Source: Thermodesulfobacteriota bacterium
GTDB lineage: Bacteria > Desulfobacterota > BSN033 > WVXP01 > G020346125
Reading direction: 5' to 3'
Length of the DNA: 37,061 nt
NCBI GenBank assembly: GCA_030145085.1
Contig: JAQYWG010000007.1
Location: 1 to 37,061 of the forward strand
Below the pieces are notes generated by a model, which worked only from the letters and a program-made list of their open reading frames with translations, searched no databases and was not told where the DNA came from. Below are positions 35,630-37,061 of this stretch, in pieces. A program made the translations under genes and the position numbers. Numbering within the stretch: position 1 is the stretch's first letter; every line of letters starts with the position of its first letter.

Positions 35630-36529
35630 ATGAACAGGCCGTTTGAACGAATCACCGTGATTGGAACCGGGACCCTGGGCGCCCAAATCGCCATGCTCTC
35701 CGCAAACGCGGGGTACCAGGTCAAGACCTTCGATTCCCGGGAGGGAGCCTTTTCCGAGACAATGGACAAACTTGGATCAGACCTTCGAAGCAGGGTGGAT
35801 CAACCTTTCATCCCCTGGGGTCGCTGGGAGGATTGTGCATCGAAAATCAGCCACTTGACGCAATTGAGCGAGGCCATAGGCGACGCGGACCTTGTGGTGG
35901 AAGCCGTGCCCGAGGATATGGAGTTGAAGCGTCAGGTATTTCGACAAATCAGCCAACATGCCTCTCCAGGTGCGGTAATCGCCACCAACAGCTCCTCCAT
36001 CCCGGTCTCTCGCCTGGAAGAGAGCAGCGGACGCCCCGAACGATGTCTCAATATTCACTTCTATATGCCCCTTCAAGGAATGAACATCGCGGATGTGATG
36101 GGCGGAACCAAAACCCAGCCCGAGGTTCTGCAGGCCGGCATCTCGTGGGTTCGGACCCTGGGCTGCGTTCCCTTGACCGTCAATAAGGAGCTTTTGGGCT
36201 TCTGTTTTAACCGGGTCTGGCGTGCCATCAAAAAAGAGACACTGTCCATGTGGGCCAATGGTTTTGTGGATTTTCGGGATGTGGATCGGGCATGGATGAT
36301 CTTCTCGAATATGAACATGGGTCCTTTTGGGCTGATGGACGCGATCGGGCTCGATGTGGTCTATGACATAGAAATGGTCTACTTTGGGGACTCGGGTGAT
36401 CCAAGTGATCAACCGCCGCAGGCCTTAAAGGATAAATTGCAACGCGGCGAACTGGGAGTCAAGGCTGGCAAGGGGTTTTATACTTATCCCGATCCCGAGT
36501 ACCTCAATCCAGAATTCCTGACCCCGTGA
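35630..36529 (+). CDS. 3-hydroxyacyl-CoA dehydrogenase, NAD-binding
   Basis: Start at ATG 35630 preceded by GGAGGACAA. 'RITVIGTGTLGAQIAMLSANAGYQVKTFDS', 'DADLVVEAVPEDMELKRQVFRQI', 'IATNSSSIPVSRLEE', 'NIHFYMPLQ', 'GLMDAIGLDVVYDI'. Confidence 0.93.
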   Translation: MNRPFERITVIGTGTLGAQIAMLSANAGYQVKTFDSREGAFSETMDKLGSDLRSRVDQPFIPWGRWEDCASKISHLTQLSEAIGDADLVVEAVPEDMELKRQVFRQISQHASPGAVIATNSSSIPVSRLEESSGRPERCLNIHFYMPLQGMNIADVMGGTKTQPEVLQAGISWVRTLGCVPLTVNKELLGFCFNRVWRAIKKETLSMWANGFVDFRDVDRAWMIFSNMNMGPFGLMDAIGLDVVYDIEMVYFGDSGDPSDQPPQALKDKLQRGELGVKAGKGFYTYPDPEYLNPEFLTP

Positions 36530-36573
36530 GGTGCTGTACCGGGCTTTTTTTATTTAAAAAAAGGAGAACGGTT

Positions 36574-36708
36574 ATGAAGAGAGGCGAATGGCTGATTTCC
36601 ATTGCTTTTTTAGCTCTGATTATGGTTGCTTTTTCACCGCCATTTCATCTTCAGCATACCCAAAATCCTCCGCAGATATTTCCTCTACGACCGCAGCCTC
36701 CTTTCTGA
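36574..36708 (+). pseudogene. N-terminal fragment of a small membrane-protein gene, interrupted by a transposase remnant
   Basis: RBS AAGGAG upstream; MKRGEWLISIAFLALIMVAF is a plausible N-terminal TM segment, then reads out of frame through transposase sequence (SPPFHLQHTQNPPQIFPLRPQPPF). Confidence 0.5.
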
Positions 36709-37061
36709 ATTAAGGAGATGTGCATGGGAGACATTGAAGGGTTTTTTCAAGAGACTGTGCCGGAGGAGGATGCAGTGCCGGGAGCTGTTATCGCTATACA
36801 GAGCTTTGGGGATTTCTTGGGGTTTAATCCCCACGTGCACATTCTATGTACAGATGGTTGTTTCTATGGCAACGGTATGTTCAGAGTAGCTCCTCCTTTT
36901 GGCACAGAAGATCTGGAGAAGATCTTTCAGCATAAGCTCCTTAAGATGCTGCTGTCCAAAGGTAAAATCACTCAAAAGCTCATCAACATGCTTTTATCCT
37001 GGCGCCATTCGGGCTTCAATGTTTTTTGTGGGCCAAGAATCCATCCCAGAGAGGAGGATGC
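36626..37061 (+). pseudogene. IS91/IS801-type transposase remnant (Y2 transposase family), 5'-truncated, frameshifted, runs off the window
   Basis: Frame 1: FHRHFIFSIPKILRRYFLYDRSLLSELRRCAWETLKGFF. After a -1 shift near 36748: QETVPEEDAVPGAVIAIQSFGDFLGFNPHVHILCTDGCFYGNGMFRVAPPF...INMLLSWRHSGFNVFCGPRIHPRE. Both parts match the recalled IS91 transposase pattern. Confidence 0.8.

Noticed and set aside
35326-35646. 106-aa ORF upstream of the HAD gene
   Set aside because: Runs through the REP-like hairpin and overlaps the true HAD start; no coding character.

Overview
The window looks like a chromosomal segment of a Gram-negative, probably anaerobic bacterium (Desulfobacterota-like by gene content and repeat style; taxonomy is inference). 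From 1 to 2.6 kb the minus strand carries an RND efflux permease (cut by the window edge), its membrane-fusion protein and a TetR regulator with a convincing promoter/operator. From 2.7 to 3.2 kb there is a repeat-rich intergenic region. From 3.2 to 20.3 kb a co-directional outer-membrane/lipid A supercluster runs lysS, lolC/E, a TPR + double cNMP-binding-domain protein, lolD, a 39-aa small ORF, bamA, ompH/skp, lpxD, fabZ, lpxA, a Gfo/Idh oxidoreductase, lpxB, msbA, a DUF374 acyltransferase, waaA and lpxK. From 20.5 to 26.2 kb are asd, a UPF0280 protein, mtaB-like, rnc, an Elp3-like radical SAM protein and an RlpA/SPOR protein. From 26.2 to 32.5 kb is a peptide-type ABC transporter whose SBP and one permease carry unusual internal insertions. 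From 33.1 to 37.0 kb are an aldehyde:ferredoxin oxidoreductase, a 3-hydroxyacyl-CoA dehydrogenase, a REP-like hairpin, and an IS91-type transposase remnant that interrupts a small membrane-protein gene. No CRISPR array, rRNA or tRNA was recognised. The best candidates for under-described biology are the double-cNMP protein inside the Lol operon, the translationally coupled 39-aa ORF between lolD and bamA, and the insertions in the ABC transporter.
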